The translations under genes were made by a program, and so were the position numbers. Of a stretch of 49,762 nt of DNA, positions 35,364 to 43,157 are shown one piece after another (position 1 is the stretch's first letter; every line of letters starts with the position of its first letter). The stretch lies in contig JACQWX010000134.1 in assembly GCA_016209035.1 (NCBI GenBank), positions 1 to 49,762 on the forward strand. The letters run 5' to 3'. Below the pieces are notes generated by a model. The model was given only the letters and a program-made list of their open reading frames with translations, was not told the DNA's origin and did not search any database. Source of the stretch: Elusimicrobiota bacterium (GTDB lineage: Bacteria; Elusimicrobiota; Elusimicrobia; UBA1565; UBA9628).

Positions 35364-36406
35364 GCGGCCCCGTCCGGACCCAGCCTCTGGCTGGGTACCC
35401 CACGGGTACCCCCAGGTGCCTCCGGGCGATCGCCGCCGCGCTCGGGGCCGTCCTCCTCTTCGCGTCTCCCTCTGCGGGCCTCCCCGGCCTCGACCAGGAC
35501 TCCATCCTGCGCGACCACCTCTGGCGCGACCTCACCTCTAGGCCGCGGGGCCGCCGCCCGACCGTCGGGCTGGTCCTCTCCGGCGGGTCGCTGCGGGCCC
35601 TGGCGCACGCCGGCGTCTACTCGGTGCTCCAGGACGCCGGGTTCCCCGTCGACGTGGTCTCCGGCGTATCCATGGGCGCGGTCCTCGGCTCGGCCATCGC
35701 CGACGGCGTATCAGGCAGGAAGCTCTCCCGGTTGACCCCGCACATGGGCTTCCGCGGCGCGAGCAACTACGGCGCGTTCGGGCTCTTCCGCCTGGCTTTC
35801 TTCGACAGTCCCCTCTCGTCCGAGAAGACGGAGGCTTGGATCGACCGTTCGCTCAGCGCCCGCCGCTTCGAGGACCTCAAGAAGCCCTTCGCCTGCGTCG
35901 CCATGGACATCAAGTCCGGAGAGGCCATCGTGTTCCGGGAAGGCCCGCTGTCCCCGGCGGTGCGGGCGAGCATGAATCTGCCCGGCATCTTCTCGCCGGT
36001 GGAGTACCGCCACCGGTACCTGGTGGACGGCGGGGTGGTAGACTTCATCCCCGTGGACGCGGCCCGCCTCATCGGCGCGGAGTTCGTGATCGCCTCGGTC
36101 ACCGACCTCGATTTCTCGCAGTCGCGCCTCAAGAGCGTGCTGAACACCCTTGAACAGGTCATCGACATCAGGGGATCGCTGCTCGCCCGGGAGCAGCGCA
36201 AGCGCGCCAATTTCCTGATCGAGCCCCGGGTCCCCGACATCGGGTTCGTCGAATCTCCCCGGGCGCTGGAGGTCGTCGCCCAGGGAGTCATCGCCGCCAG
36301 AAGGCTCCTGCCGGCGGCCCAGGAGAGCCTCATCATTTTCTCCCATCCGCCGATGGCCAAGGACTGGATGCGGCCCGGCGCCGGCGCGCCCGGAGGCTCG
36401 GAATGA
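35360..36406 (+). CDS. Patatin-like phospholipase, exported
   Basis: The 348-residue product starts at GTG 35360, overlapping the TolC stop (GTGA). An N-terminal signal-like segment (LRAIAAALGAVLLFASPSAGL) suggests export, unlike most patatins. The patatin domain has LSGGSLRALAHAGVY, nucleophile elbow GVSMG and DGG, giving a Ser-Asp dyad. The oxyanion loop GGSLR keeps the basic residue but lacks the third Gly. It would hydrolyse lipid acyl esters at the envelope. It overlaps the TPR gene by ATGA. Confidence 0.82.
   Translation: MSGPVRTQPLAGYPTGTPRCLRAIAAALGAVLLFASPSAGLPGLDQDSILRDHLWRDLTSRPRGRRPTVGLVLSGGSLRALAHAGVYSVLQDAGFPVDVVSGVSMGAVLGSAIADGVSGRKLSRLTPHMGFRGASNYGAFGLFRLAFFDSPLSSEKTEAWIDRSLSARRFEDLKKPFACVAMDIKSGEAIVFREGPLSPAVRASMNLPGIFSPVEYRHRYLVDGGVVDFIPVDAARLIGAEFVIASVTDLDFSQSRLKSVLNTLEQVIDIRGSLLAREQRKRANFLIEPRVPDIGFVESPRALEVVAQGVIAARRLLPAAQESLIIFSHPPMAKDWMRPGAGAPGGSE
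35378..35411. repeat. Two overlapping small inverted repeats at the patatin start
   Basis: ACCCAGCC/GGCTGGGT (35378-35396, TCT loop) overlaps a GGGTACCC pair (35393-35400 and 35404-35411, CAC spacer). Both fall in the first 17 codons, ahead of the signal segment. Confidence 0.8.
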
Positions 36407-37434
36407 CCTCCCGGCGCCTGCGTGCCATCCTTGAGCGCGCAGGCACCGGGCGAGCGGAGAACGGCTGCGCCCGGCGGGCCCTCCTGCTGGCATGCTGGCT
36501 CGTCGGCGCCTGGTCAGCGGCGCCGGCCCGGGCGCTGGGCATCCCGGGCTGGCGGTCCGGGGAGATACAGCAGGTCGAAAGGCTCTTCGAGGAGAGGCGC
36601 TACGACGAGGTCATCGCCAAGCTCTCCGGCGAGGGCCTCAACCGCCTGCGGTTTTCCGGGGGTTTGAGCCGCGCGTATCTCTATCTCGGCGTCAGCTACG
36701 AGCGCACGCGCCAGTTCGACAAGGCCGTGGGCGTCTATCAGCTCGGGGCGAGGCTCTTCCCCCGGAACGTCGACGCCCTGACCAGGCTCGCGTCCCTCCT
36801 GCACGCCATGCAGCTCGACGAGGCTGCCCGGCCGCTCTTCGAGAAGGTGCTGCGGATCAACCCTCGCCACCCGGCGGCCCTGGTCGGTTTGGCCGAGATC
36901 GAGAGGTCCCTAGGGTTCCTTGACCGGAGCGTGGGGTTCTACGAGAGGGCGCTCGAGGCGCGCGACAAGGACGCCTCCTTGTACCGGACCTACGCCGAGG
37001 TGCTCTACGACAGGCGCGATTTCCGCGCGGCGGAGACCGCCATCCGCTGGTCCCTCACTCTCCAGACCTCCCCCGAGTCCCTGCTGGTGCTGGCCTACAT
37101 CCGCCGGAGCCGCGGCTTCGGCATGGAGGCCGTAGACATCGTCCGGCAGATGGAGGATGCCGCCCTCCCGGAGGACGCCCTGCGCTACGCCTTGCTCGCG
37201 GCCGTCTGGCACATGGAGGCCGGACAATGGCACAATGCCTGGTCCCAAGCAGGGCTCGTCCTGAAAGCGCATCCCGACGATCCGCTCGCGCGCTACGTCC
37301 GCGCCCGCGCCCATCTGCAGACCGGCCGGCGCGACCTGTCCATGAAGGACCTCGAGGTCTCTGCCGCCGGCCGGGCCCCCTTCGTCGCCAAAGCCTCGGC
37401 GGCGCTCCTCGATGAGCTAAAGAAGGAACCATGA
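36403..37434 (+). CDS. TPR-repeat protein, exported
   Basis: The 343-residue product has a signal-like segment (RRALLLACWLVGAWSAAPARA, about 24-44, in two short parts) followed by about seven tetratricopeptide repeats (for example LSRAYLYLGVSYERTRQFDKAVGVYQLGARLFPRN, read in pieces). TPR proteins scaffold complexes, often in the periplasm. It overlaps both neighbours by 4 nt. A near-perfect 13-nt inverted repeat begins 8 nt after its ATG. Confidence 0.75.
   Translation: MTSRRLRAILERAGTGRAENGCARRALLLACWLVGAWSAAPARALGIPGWRSGEIQQVERLFEERRYDEVIAKLSGEGLNRLRFSGGLSRAYLYLGVSYERTRQFDKAVGVYQLGARLFPRNVDALTRLASLLHAMQLDEAARPLFEKVLRINPRHPAALVGLAEIERSLGFLDRSVGFYERALEARDKDASLYRTYAEVLYDRRDFRAAETAIRWSLTLQTSPESLLVLAYIRRSRGFGMEAVDIVRQMEDAALPEDALRYALLAAVWHMEAGQWHNAWSQAGLVLKAHPDDPLARYVRARAHLQTGRRDLSMKDLEVSAAGRAPFVAKASAALLDELKKEP
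36410..36450. repeat. 13-nt inverted repeat, one mismatch, just after the TPR-gene ATG
   Basis: Arms 36410-36422 and 36438-36450 pair at 12 of 13 positions around a 15-nt loop. It begins at codon 3. Confidence 0.8.
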
Positions 37435-38297
37435 CAACGATTATGCCCCCACGACTGCGCGCCTCCCCGTGGGGGAGGCTTGCGAGAACTCTGCGGTTCT
37501 GCAAGATGTCCGCGGCCGGCAACGACTTCGTCCTCCTCGAGCGCAAGGAAGCCGCCAAGTCCTCCCTCGCTCCCGGCCGTCTCGCGCGCCTCCTCTGCGA
37601 CCGCCGCCATGGCATCGGCGCGGACGGCCTCCTGCTGGTAGACACGGGCCACGTGGTGCCCCGCCTCTCTTACTACAACTGCGACGGCTCCACGGCATTC
37701 TGCGGCAACGGCACGCGCTCCGCCGCTCTCTGGCTCCACCGTCAGGGCTTCACCAGAGGCGCCGGCTCCTTCACCTTCAGGTCCGCCGCGGGGCCCGTCC
37801 AGGCGCGGGTCTCCCCGCGCGGCGGAACCGCGGCCGTCCGCATGCCGGACCCTCGCGACCTCCGGCTCGACATCAGCCTCTCTCTCCTGGGCAGACGCAC
37901 CACGGTGCACGCCGTGAACACCGGGGTCCCCCATGCCGTGATCGTGGCGCCGGATGTGGAGCGCCTCGCCGTGGCGGAGGCCGGCCGGGCCCTGCGCCGC
38001 CACCCGGCGTTCGCGCCCTCCGGAACGAACGCTGATTTCGTCTCCGTCGGCCGCAAAGAATTGTTCCTGAGGACCTACGAGCGCGGCGTGGAGGATGAGA
38101 CCCTGGCCTGCGGCACCGGAGCGGTCGCCGCCGCCGTGGTGGCCCACGCACTCGGCCTGGTCCGCCCCCCCGTCCGGGTCCGGATCCGCGGCGGCGCCGT
38201 GCTCAAGGTCGATTTCCGATTGCAGGGGCCGTCCTACGCCGAGGTGTGGCTGGAGGGCCCCGCGCGGATCGTGTTCACGGGAGAGATGAAACCATGA
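37431..38297 (+). CDS. dapF: Diaminopimelate epimerase
   Basis: The 288-residue enzyme converts LL- to meso-diaminopimelate for lysine and peptidoglycan. The conserved start of the fold is LRFCKMSAAGNDFV at residue 21; the two catalytic cysteines are C91 (FCGNGTRS) and C227 (LACGTGAVA). It carries about 20 extra N-terminal residues compared with the family, encoded around an 8-bp hairpin. ATG 37431 overlaps the TPR stop and has AAGGA upstream. The stop overlaps the dapA start (ATGA). Confidence 0.93.
   Translation: MTTIMPPRLRASPWGRLARTLRFCKMSAAGNDFVLLERKEAAKSSLAPGRLARLLCDRRHGIGADGLLLVDTGHVVPRLSYYNCDGSTAFCGNGTRSAALWLHRQGFTRGAGSFTFRSAAGPVQARVSPRGGTAAVRMPDPRDLRLDISLSLLGRRTTVHAVNTGVPHAVIVAPDVERLAVAEAGRALRRHPAFAPSGTNADFVSVGRKELFLRTYERGVEDETLACGTGAVAAAVVAHALGLVRPPVRVRIRGGAVLKVDFRLQGPSYAEVWLEGPARIVFTGEMKP
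37461..37479. repeat. 8-bp hairpin in the dapF N-terminal extension
   Basis: GCCTCCCC and GGGGAGGC flank a GTG triloop at codons 11-17, immediately before the conserved part of DapF. Confidence 0.85.
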
Positions 38298-39175
38298 AAC
38301 TGGTTGGGTCCATCGTGGCGCTGGTCACTCCGTTCACCCGGGATGGCTCCGTCGACGAAACCGCCTACCGGAGGATGGTACGCCGGCACCTCAAGGCCGG
38401 GACCTCCGGGCTGGTGCCCTGCGGGTCCACTGGCGAGGCGGCCACGCTCTCCCATGAGGAGTCCCGAAGGCTCGTCTCCATCTGCGTCGAGGAATCCTCC
38501 GGCCGCCTGCCCGTGATCGCCGGCGTGGGCACCAACGACACGGCCAAGGCGGTCAAGCTCTCGAGGGAAGCCGAGGCTCTCGGAGCCTCGGCCATCCTGC
38601 TCCTGGCGCCATACTACAACAAGCCGACCCAGGAAGGCATCTACCAGCACTTCAAGGCCGCAGCCCTTGCCGTGCGCCTTCCCATCGTGGTCTACAACAT
38701 CCCGGGCCGCACCGCGGTCAACATCCTGCCCTCGACGATCGCGCGCCTCGCCGCTGACTTCCCGAACATCGCGGCCGTCAAGGAGGCCGCCGGCAGCCTG
38801 GACCAGGTTTCCGAGATCCTCACGCTCATCAAGCGGCCTTTCTCCGTGCTCTCCGGCGACGACTCCCTGACCCTGCCCATGATGGCGGTCGGCGCCAAGG
38901 GCGTCATCTCGGTCATCGCCAACATTGCTCCGCGTGAAACCGCCGCTCTCTGTTCGGCCGTTTCACGCGGCGATTGGTCCAAAGCCCGGTCGCTGCATCT
39001 TAGGATGTTCCCTCTGATCAAGGCTCTGTTCATCGAGACCAACCCCATCCCGGTTAAGGCCGCCATGGAGATGCTGGGCGCTTGCTGGGGCGAACCCAGG
39101 CTGCCCTTGACCCCGCTGACTCCGGCCGGCCGGGACCTGCTCAAGAAGAGGCTCAAGGCCTTCGGCCTGCTGTAG
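38294..39175 (+). CDS. dapA: 4-hydroxy-tetrahydrodipicolinate synthase
   Basis: The 293-residue enzyme condenses pyruvate with aspartate semialdehyde, the first step of the lysine/DAP branch. It has GSTGE (residues 44-48), Y134 in YNIPGRT and the Schiff-base K163 in AVKEAAGS. ATG 38294 overlaps the dapF stop; the upstream GTG at 38246 would add residues not found in the family. The 3' end overlaps the opposing zinc-ribbon gene by 23 nt. Confidence 0.95.
   Translation: MKLVGSIVALVTPFTRDGSVDETAYRRMVRRHLKAGTSGLVPCGSTGEAATLSHEESRRLVSICVEESSGRLPVIAGVGTNDTAKAVKLSREAEALGASAILLLAPYYNKPTQEGIYQHFKAAALAVRLPIVVYNIPGRTAVNILPSTIARLAADFPNIAAVKEAAGSLDQVSEILTLIKRPFSVLSGDDSLTLPMMAVGAKGVISVIANIAPRETAALCSAVSRGDWSKARSLHLRMFPLIKALFIETNPIPVKAAMEMLGACWGEPRLPLTPLTPAGRDLLKKRLKAFGLL
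38930..38970. repeat. 11-bp inverted repeat inside dapA
   Basis: CCGCGTGAAAC (38930-38940) and its complement (38960-38970) enclose 19 nt in the C-terminal helical part of dapA. Confidence 0.75.
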
Positions 39176-39752
39176 CCGCGTATTTCTTCAGGCTGCCGGC
39201 GGACCGAAGCGCGGCGCCGCAGTCCGAGCACAGGTCCTTCTTCGCGGAGAAGAGCTGCTTGCAGACCGGGCACACGACCCGGATCGAGTCGTCGACGTAT
39301 TCCAGGAGCTTCTCCAAGGTCAGGACTGCGCCGCAGCCGCATTTGTCGTCCATGGACTCGGCCGAGCACTGCGGGCACGCGACGGGGCGCGTGAGCTTCT
39401 TGAAGGCGATCCCGCAGGCCGCGCAACGGGCCGCGCCGACGGCGTTGGGCGTCTCGCACACGGGGCAGGGCGACTTCTCGGCCTCGGCCGACTCCTGGTC
39501 CTGCGCCGGAGAGGCCGCCCCGGCGTCCTGGCAAGGGAGGCAGGCCTCCGCGGCGCCGCCCGCCCCCAAATGGATGCCGCAGCCCTGGCACACCGCCGCC
39601 ATGCTTGGCACCTCCCGCACCTCGCCTCCGCAGGCCGGGCAGGACATATCCAGGACCGCGCCTTGGGCCGAGGGAGCCACCGGCGTCGCGCATTGGTCGC
39701 AGTACAAAGCCTCGTCGTCGTTCTCGCTGGAGCACTTCGGGCAGGGAATCAT
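39153..39752 (-). CDS. Multi-zinc-ribbon protein
   Basis: The 199-residue protein contains several CxxC pairs that build about five zinc ribbons: CPKC/CDQC, CPAC/CQGC, CPVC/CAAC, CPQC/CGCG and CPVC/CSDC. Such double-zinc-ribbon proteins usually bind nucleic acid or protein, but no effector domain is present. ATG 39752 lies 6 nt after a TGC-TAACAT extended -10 read on the minus strand, again predicting a leaderless mRNA. It diverges from the membrane/spermidine-synthase gene. Confidence 0.75.
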   Translation of the reverse strand: MIPCPKCSSENDDEALYCDQCATPVAPSAQGAVLDMSCPACGGEVREVPSMAAVCQGCGIHLGAGGAAEACLPCQDAGAASPAQDQESAEAEKSPCPVCETPNAVGAARCAACGIAFKKLTRPVACPQCSAESMDDKCGCGAVLTLEKLLEYVDDSIRVVCPVCKQLFSAKKDLCSDCGAALRSAGSLKKYAATAGRRP

Positions 39753-39758
39753 TGGGAT

Positions 39759-39767
39759 ATGTTAGCA
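39759..39767 (-). promoter_or_regulatory. Extended -10 of the zinc-ribbon gene
   Basis: TGC-TAACAT on the minus strand ends 6 nt before ATG 39752. The same A/T-rich patch may also serve the divergent gene at 39781, which has its own GAGGAGG ribosome-binding site. Confidence 0.45.
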
Positions 39768-39780
39768 TGAGGAGGCCCCG

Positions 39781-41820
39781 ATGAGCAGCCACCACATCCT
39801 GGCCTTCGCTGGCTCGTTCCTTCTTTTCCAGAGCGAGCTCCTGATGGCCAAGCTGCTGCTGCCCCATTTCGGGGGGAGCGCCCAGGTCTGGACGGTCTGC
39901 ATGATGTTCTTCCTGGCGGCGCTCCTGGCCGGCTATCTCTACGCCCATCTCGCCGGCACGCGCCTCTCGCCCCGAGGGCAGGCATGGCTCCATCTCGCGG
40001 TTCTCGCCTCGGCGGCCCTGGCGTTCCCCCTGGCTGCCGTCCCCTACTCCACCGCCCATCCGGTCGCGGCCCTCCTCGCGGCCTTGGGGGCTTCGATCGG
40101 GGCGCCTTTCATCGCTCTGTCAGCCACCGTGCCCACGCTCCAACGGTGGCTGACTCATTCCGCCCGCCCGGAACGGACCCTTCCCTACTCGCTCTACGCC
40201 GCCTCCAATGCGGGGGCGTTGGCCGGCCTCATCGGCTACCCGTTCTTGATCGAGCCGCTCTTGCCGCTTGACTCCCAGGTCCGGGCCTGGCAGGCCTGCT
40301 ACGCGCTCTTCGCCGCGGGGCATCTCTTGTGCCTGCCCAAGGCCGCCCCCTGGGTTCCGGCAGCTCCCCCGGAACAGCCCGCCATCCCGCGCCGCAGGCT
40401 GTTGGCATGGGTTGCGCTCGCGGCTGGACCCTGCGCCGCCATGCTGGCGGCCACCCAGTACCTCTCGTCGACCCTGGCGGCCGTGCCGCTCATCTGGGTG
40501 GTGCCGCTGGGGATCTATCTGGCCACCATCGTCTTGAACTTCAAGGCGACCCCCTGGCGGCCGTACGGATGCGTGTTGTTCCTCGTCGTCGGTCTGGCCT
40601 TGGGGCCCCTCCTGCTGGCCGTCCTGGGCCACCTGGTCATGGCCGGCTGCGCCCGGGTGCTGGCGGGCATCATCAGCTTCGTCGGGCTCGCGCTCAACGT
40701 CGCCGCCCTCTTCATCATCGCCATGATCTGCCACCGCTCCTTGTCCGAAGACAAGCCCTCCCAAGAGGGCTTGTCTTCGCTGTTCTACCTTTGTCTTGCC
40801 CTTGGAGGCCTGGTGGGAGGCGTCCTCCTGGCCGTCGGCGTGCCCTGGCTCGGCCGCCGCAGCGGCCTGGTCGGCCTCGATTGGCTGGTCGCAGGCGCCG
40901 TGTCCCTGTCCGCCCTGGTGCTGCGGGATTGGGAGCTATGGCGCTCGAAGAGCGTGCTGCGCCCCTCCACGCTCCTGGGCGCCTTCCTGATGATCTTCGT
41001 CTTCTTCTTCACGGCGCGCGCGAGCGTCCGGGAGAGGGCCTTCGCCCTGCGCAACTTCTACGGCATCTACAAGATCGAGGATGACGGCCGCCTGCGCATG
41101 CTGATGCACGGCAACACGCTGCACGGGATGCAGTACCGGGACCCGGCCCTGTCCTCCGAGCCCCTCGCCTACTACCACCGGCTAGGCCCCATCGGCGACG
41201 TCTTCCGCCTCTTCGGCGCCGGCCTGCACAGCGTGGGCGTCATCGGCCTCGGCACGGGCAACATCGCGGCCTACGGCGGCCCCGGCATGTCCATCACCTT
41301 CTACGAGCTCGACCCCGACGTCCTCGCCATCGCCCGAGATCGCTTCAGCTTCCTGGCGCAGACCAAGGCCGCGGTCCGGACCGTCATCGGCGATGCGCGG
41401 CTCTCCCTGGCATCCTCGGAGGATGCCCGGTACGACCTCATCGTGGTCGACGCCTTCAGCGCGGGAGCCATCCCGATGCACCTCCTCACGCGAGAGGCCT
41501 TCGAGCTCTATGCGCGAAGGCTCGCGCCGGGAGGCCTCATCCTCGTCCAGGCCTCTAACAAGCACATCGACTTGAGGCCCGCGCTGGCCGCCCAGGCGCA
41601 AGCCTTCGGCGTGCGGGGACTCATCCGGCACGCGGTGCCGCCCGAGGGCATGGGGCGGGAGTACTACCTCTGCCAATGGGTGGCGCTGTCCAAGGACCCC
41701 GGGAAGGTCAAGAGGCTCGAAGAAACCCGCCAGTGGGAGGACCTCTCGCGCTGGAAATCGCGCTTCGTGAGCGCCTGGACCGACCGGCACGCAAGCGTCC
41801 TGCCTCTCATCCGCCTCTGA
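39781..41820 (+). CDS. Membrane protein fused to a spermidine-synthase-like domain
   Basis: The 679-residue protein has an N-terminal block of about 11-13 hydrophobic segments (1-425) and a C-terminal Rossmann domain like polyamine aminopropyltransferases (GVIGLGTGNIAAYG, then YELDPDVLAIA and YDLIVVDAFSAGAIP). Databases call such proteins fused MFS/spermidine synthase; their substrate is usually unproven. The loop near residues 322-335 is encoded by a 15-bp perfect hairpin. A GAGGAGG site precedes the ATG. Confidence 0.82.
   Translation: MSSHHILAFAGSFLLFQSELLMAKLLLPHFGGSAQVWTVCMMFFLAALLAGYLYAHLAGTRLSPRGQAWLHLAVLASAALAFPLAAVPYSTAHPVAALLAALGASIGAPFIALSATVPTLQRWLTHSARPERTLPYSLYAASNAGALAGLIGYPFLIEPLLPLDSQVRAWQACYALFAAGHLLCLPKAAPWVPAAPPEQPAIPRRRLLAWVALAAGPCAAMLAATQYLSSTLAAVPLIWVVPLGIYLATIVLNFKATPWRPYGCVLFLVVGLALGPLLLAVLGHLVMAGCARVLAGIISFVGLALNVAALFIIAMICHRSLSEDKPSQEGLSSLFYLCLALGGLVGGVLLAVGVPWLGRRSGLVGLDWLVAGAVSLSALVLRDWELWRSKSVLRPSTLLGAFLMIFVFFFTARASVRERAFALRNFYGIYKIEDDGRLRMLMHGNTLHGMQYRDPALSSEPLAYYHRLGPIGDVFRLFGAGLHSVGVIGLGTGNIAAYGGPGMSITFYELDPDVLAIARDRFSFLAQTKAAVRTVIGDARLSLASSEDARYDLIVVDAFSAGAIPMHLLTREAFELYARRLAPGGLILVQASNKHIDLRPALAAQAQAFGVRGLIRHAVPPEGMGREYYLCQWVALSKDPGKVKRLEETRQWEDLSRWKSRFVSAWTDRHASVLPLIRL
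40746..40779. repeat. 15-bp perfect hairpin inside a coding region
   Basis: CGAAGACAAGCCCTC (40746-40760), a CCAA loop, and the exact complement (40765-40779). It codes for the loop SEDKPSQEGLSS between two membrane segments. Confidence 0.92.
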
Positions 41821-41841
41821 GGCGCGCGGTCCCATCGGGCG

Positions 41842-41862
41842 ACAGGGGCCGAAGCCCCCTGT
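41842..41862 (+). terminator. Weak terminator-like hairpin after the 39781 gene
   Basis: ACAGGGG and CCCCTGT form a 7-bp stem 22 nt past the stop. The downstream sequence has no real T-run, so efficiency is doubtful. Confidence 0.35.
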
Positions 41863-41867
41863 ACGTA

Positions 41868-41896
41868 TTGGCAATCGTCCTGCGGCCTGGTATACT
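41868..41896 (+). promoter_or_regulatory. Sigma70-type promoter at the head of the accessory island
   Basis: TTGGCA (41868-41873), 17-bp spacer and TATACT (41891-41896) with a TGG extension. The first likely gene begins at 42209, so the leader would be about 300 nt. Confidence 0.6.
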
Positions 41897-42208
41897 CTAT
41901 ACGATTCAGGTTCGGCGAAGGTTCCTTTTATCATCACTATCGAAATGAATCTCGCGCCGTGCTATGCCGCCAGAATATATCCGCATATTTTCCAGCGGCG
42001 GCGATGCCACAGCGTCAAAAGTCGGTTGGCCTGCCAGATTTGACTGGACACATCAGGACTTTTCTCCTCCTCGAAACTCCTTGGTGTATCAACCCCAGCC
42101 GCACCCGTAGTTAGTCCCTCCGTCGGAGCCCACTTTCCAAGGGCTGGCAATTCAGGCCTAAAACTGCCACACTGGATACGCTCAGATACTCAGTGTACCA
42201 GAGGCCCC
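41897..42208 (+). other. Long untranslated leader or decayed sequence
   Basis: This 312-nt stretch is visibly richer in A/T than its surroundings. It holds only a 32-codon ORF (ATG 41945) and a weak minus-strand ORF that I do not trust. Near its end ACACTG (42169-42174) and CAGTGT (42191-42196) form an inverted repeat just before the 42209 gene, a possible operator. Confidence 0.4.
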
Positions 42209-42889
42209 ATGTTCGACACCCGGCAGGCGAAATCCGCGTTGTACAAGCTCTTCCAAAGGACGCCAGTCGTCGCACTGGCTGAACTCTACCGGACCCTCAA
42301 GACGCGTTCGCGCATGAGCGTGTTCCGGCGCATGAAGGAGGTGGGCTACCTCTCCAGCTACACCCACACCTGCCGCTACTACACCCTGCGCCGCATCCCA
42401 CAGTTCGATTCGTTCGGCCTGTGGCACTACCGCGACGTCGGATTCTCCCGCGCGGGGACGCTGAAGGGAGCCGTGGTCGACATCGTCGGCTCTTCCCCCG
42501 CCGGCCGCACGCCGCGCGAACTGCATGAACTCCTGCGCGTGCGCGTCAATAACGCGCTGCTCGATCTGACGCGCGCCGGCAAAGTGCGGCGGGAGCCGTC
42601 CGGCGGGGAGCGCTCGCTCTACCTCAGCGCCGATGAGGCGCGCGCCGCCGAGCAGCTCGCGCGTCGGCTCCAAGGGGCCGCAACGAAGGGGCCTGCGCAG
42701 GCAGACTTGGTGGTCGAAGTGCTGCTGGAACTCCTGGATGCGGCCACGGTGGATGCGGCTCCCGCCGAGGTAGCCCGGCGGTTGATCGCCCGGGGGGTGG
42801 GCGCCACGGCGACCCAAGTCCGTCAGGTCTTCGAGCGCTATAAGCTGGGTCGAAAAAAGGGGGTCCGCTCGCCGCGCTCGCGGCGTTGA
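42209..42889 (+). CDS. Winged-helix-like protein of a mobile two-gene unit
   Basis: The 226-residue basic protein starts MFDTRQAKSALYKLFQRTPV. Residues about 10-95 look like a winged helix (VFRRMKEVGYLSSYTHTCRYYTL), and a second HTH-like stretch follows (PRELHELLRVRVNNALLDLTRAGKV, in pieces). The end is strongly basic (GRKKGVRSPRSRR). I recall similar proteins directly upstream of long zinc-finger/transposase-like genes in soil and sediment bacteria, which is the arrangement here: its TTGA overlaps the TTG of the next ORF. Function is unknown; DNA binding is inferred from the fold and charge. Confidence 0.6.
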   Translation: MFDTRQAKSALYKLFQRTPVVALAELYRTLKTRSRMSVFRRMKEVGYLSSYTHTCRYYTLRRIPQFDSFGLWHYRDVGFSRAGTLKGAVVDIVGSSPAGRTPRELHELLRVRVNNALLDLTRAGKVRREPSGGERSLYLSADEARAAEQLARRLQGAATKGPAQADLVVEVLLELLDAATVDAAPAEVARRLIARGVGATATQVRQVFERYKLGRKKGVRSPRSRR

Positions 42890-43148
42890 GGACCCATCTG
42901 CGCCTGGTCGAGGACGAGAATCGGCGTCGGGGTTCGACCACCGCGGGCCTGACGGTGGCGGCTCTGCCGGGAACCGAGTCGTGCCCCCGTTGCGCGGGGC
43001 CGACACGCTTCCTGAAGTCCGTCGAGCGAAACGTCGTCACGCTGGCGCACGGACCCTTCGTGGCGCACGAGGTGTTGCGTACGTGCAAGTCCGGTTGCCG
43101 GGAGCCATCGGGAAAACGGACCATCGTCCGCTCGCAGACCCTAGCATT
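42886..43148 (+). pseudogene. Truncated zinc-finger/transposase-like partner gene
   Basis: The frame opens at TTG 42886, overlapping the preceding stop. The product begins with a RLVEDENRRRG segment, then a CPRC...C/C zinc-finger-like region (SCPRCAGPTRFLKS, CKSGCREPSG). Natural-looking protein ends near SQTLA at about 43145, after which the frame runs on into unrelated sequence to a stop at 43221. Homologues as I remember them are several hundred residues long, so this is a 5' stub. Confidence 0.55.
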
Positions 43149-43157
43149 TTCGAGGAC

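Noticed and set aside
37431..37500. Later start for dapF at the internal Met of FCKMSAAGNDF
   Set aside because: It would remove the first beta strand of the epimerase fold; ATG 37431 has a ribosome-binding site and coupling overlap.
41962..42150. 62-aa minus ORF before the wHTH gene
   Set aside because: No ribosome-binding site and no family resemblance; could be a relic but cannot be supported.
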